64,000 bases of DNA, taken from the NCBI GenBank assembly GCA_016787265.1, contig JAEUVF010000014.1:62001-126000 (forward strand), written 5' to 3'. Of this stretch, positions 63,340-64,000 are shown piece by piece. The position numbers and the translations under genes were made by a program. Under the pieces are notes generated by a model. It was not told the DNA's origin. It saw only the letters and a program-made list of their open reading frames with translations, and ran no database searches. The first letter of the stretch is position 1. Every line of letters begins with the position of its first letter. Origin of the DNA: Flavipsychrobacter sp. GTDB taxonomy: Bacteria; Bacteroidota; Bacteroidia; Chitinophagales; Chitinophagaceae.

Positions 63340-63897
63340 TTAGTTAAGTTGCGGATCGATGGGATAATTGATCAGCTGCTCGTATTCTCCTCCCAGGTCT
63401 TTCAGGGCTTCTTTCCAGATGGCATTCTGATCTATCTCAAAAACAAGTCGCTGGTTGCCTTTGGAGGTGATCCAGGACTTCTCTTTCAGCTCATTTAGCA
63501 ATTGTCCTTCGGACCAGCCGGAATATCCAATAAAAAAGCGGATACCCTGGGGTGTTATTTCGTTATCGCGTAAAAGTTGTACGGCAGTTTCGAAATCTCC
63601 TCCCCAATAAATACCCTCCGCTACTTCAAAACCTCCGGGAATCAGATCCGGATACTGATGCAAAAAATGAATGGTATCAACCTGTACTGGTCCGCCGTAA
63701 TAAACGGGTAAGGGCATGCCCTCCGCACTGGCCATCAACTGATCCAGCGTGAAATCATACAAACGGTTTAAAACAAACCCGAAACTGCCCTCTTCCTGGT
63801 GTTCACAAAGAAAAACCACTGTACGCATGAAATTAGGGTCCTTCAAGAAAGGATCCGCAATTAAAAGGGTTCCTGCAGCAGGTAAGATTTGTGTCAT
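63340..63897 (-). CDS. YqgE/AlgH-family protein
   Basis: Protein of 185 residues with the conserved start (ILPAAGTLLIADPFLKDPNFMRTVVFLCEH), GSFGFVLNR, YYGGPVQVDTIHFLHQY and the end segment FFIGYSGWSEGQLLNELKEKSW. The family (UPF0301) is common in Gram-negatives. AlgH was linked to alginate regulation in Pseudomonas, but the biochemical role is not settled. It has its own terminator 2 bases past the stop. Confidence 0.94.
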   Translation of the reverse strand: MTQILPAAGTLLIADPFLKDPNFMRTVVFLCEHQEEGSFGFVLNRLYDFTLDQLMASAEGMPLPVYYGGPVQVDTIHFLHQYPDLIPGGFEVAEGIYWGGDFETAVQLLRDNEITPQGIRFFIGYSGWSEGQLLNELKEKSWITSKGNQRLVFEIDQNAIWKEALKDLGGEYEQLINYPIDPQLN

Positions 63898-64000
63898 ACA
63901 GTTAATTTATGGAATATTGGGAAATAGAACAATATTTGTTCAGGATCGCCTATAAACAACTGTTAATTCACAGCGGGAATGCAGGGGCAGATAGGCCAAA

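Noticed and set aside
63251..63343. A 30-codon plus-strand frame (MKSEYVRRKL...) between the DUF4139 gene and yqgE
   Set aside because: It reads through the bidirectional terminator hairpin and has no supporting promoter. A basic micropeptide or small RNA cannot be excluded but nothing supports it.
63909..64000. A frame open to the right edge (MEYWEIEQYLFRIAY...)
   Set aside because: Only 30 codons are visible, with no recognisable family and no promoter, so it is not called as a gene.

Overview
The window is chromosomal DNA from a member of the Bacteroidota, most likely of the Chitinophagaceae or a close relative. This is judged from gene content: a SusC/SusD pair, PorT of the type IX secretion system, DUF5723 and RemB/Wzi-like outer-membrane proteins, a Bacteroidota-type dihydroorotase, atpD-atpC split from the other ATP synthase genes, and repeated TAnnTTTG -7 promoter elements. 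No rRNA, tRNA, CRISPR array, insertion sequence or prophage was seen. Most of the window is core genome.

Layout. 1-4.8 kb: the 3' end of a RelA/SpoT gene and an orphan susC-susD pair closed by a terminator. 4.8-8 kb: purA, an acidic low-complexity protein and pabB. 8-17.2 kb, mostly minus strand: a lytic transglycosylase, gatA, tatA, rplS, rny, a plus-strand TlpA-like thioredoxin, and zapA - small coiled-coil gene - pheT. 17.25-17.84 kb is the only long non-coding stretch. It carries a cluster of DnaA-box-like 9-mers, a long inverted repeat, a perfect 12-bp palindrome and AT-rich tracts, so it is a candidate replication origin or a DnaA-controlled promoter. The replicative helicase gene dnaB follows directly.

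17.8-35 kb: dnaB-rsmE, terC, pyrD, a thiolase, a response regulator with a TPR histidine kinase, a TonB-dependent receptor with a partner lipoprotein (probably metal-regulated), an ABC exporter, comM/yifB, a MutS-like ATPase and pyrC. 35.1-42 kb: a tightly packed six-gene plus-strand unit with a RemB/Wzi-like outer-membrane protein, a UbiA prenyltransferase, a type III polyketide synthase, a methyltransferase, an FAD oxidoreductase and a DUF5723 outer-membrane protein. It reads as a lipid, phenol or quinone biosynthetic operon of unknown product and is the best candidate for an undescribed system here. A GbsR/MarR-type regulator with its own inverted repeat follows.

42.5-64 kb: a CoA-binding protein, a YkuK-like protein, engB, the pyruvate dehydrogenase E2 gene, an unusual GT2-HAD fusion, a lipoprotein, rhomboid, porT, ubiE, dnaX with an internal A9 slippage run, tandem GNAT-like paralogs, an AI-2E-type permease, a three-gene envelope-stress operon, an L,D-transpeptidase, atpD-atpC, a DUF4139 protein with a SusC-type inserted domain, and yqgE.

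All functional calls come from reading motifs in the translated sequence. No database search was run.
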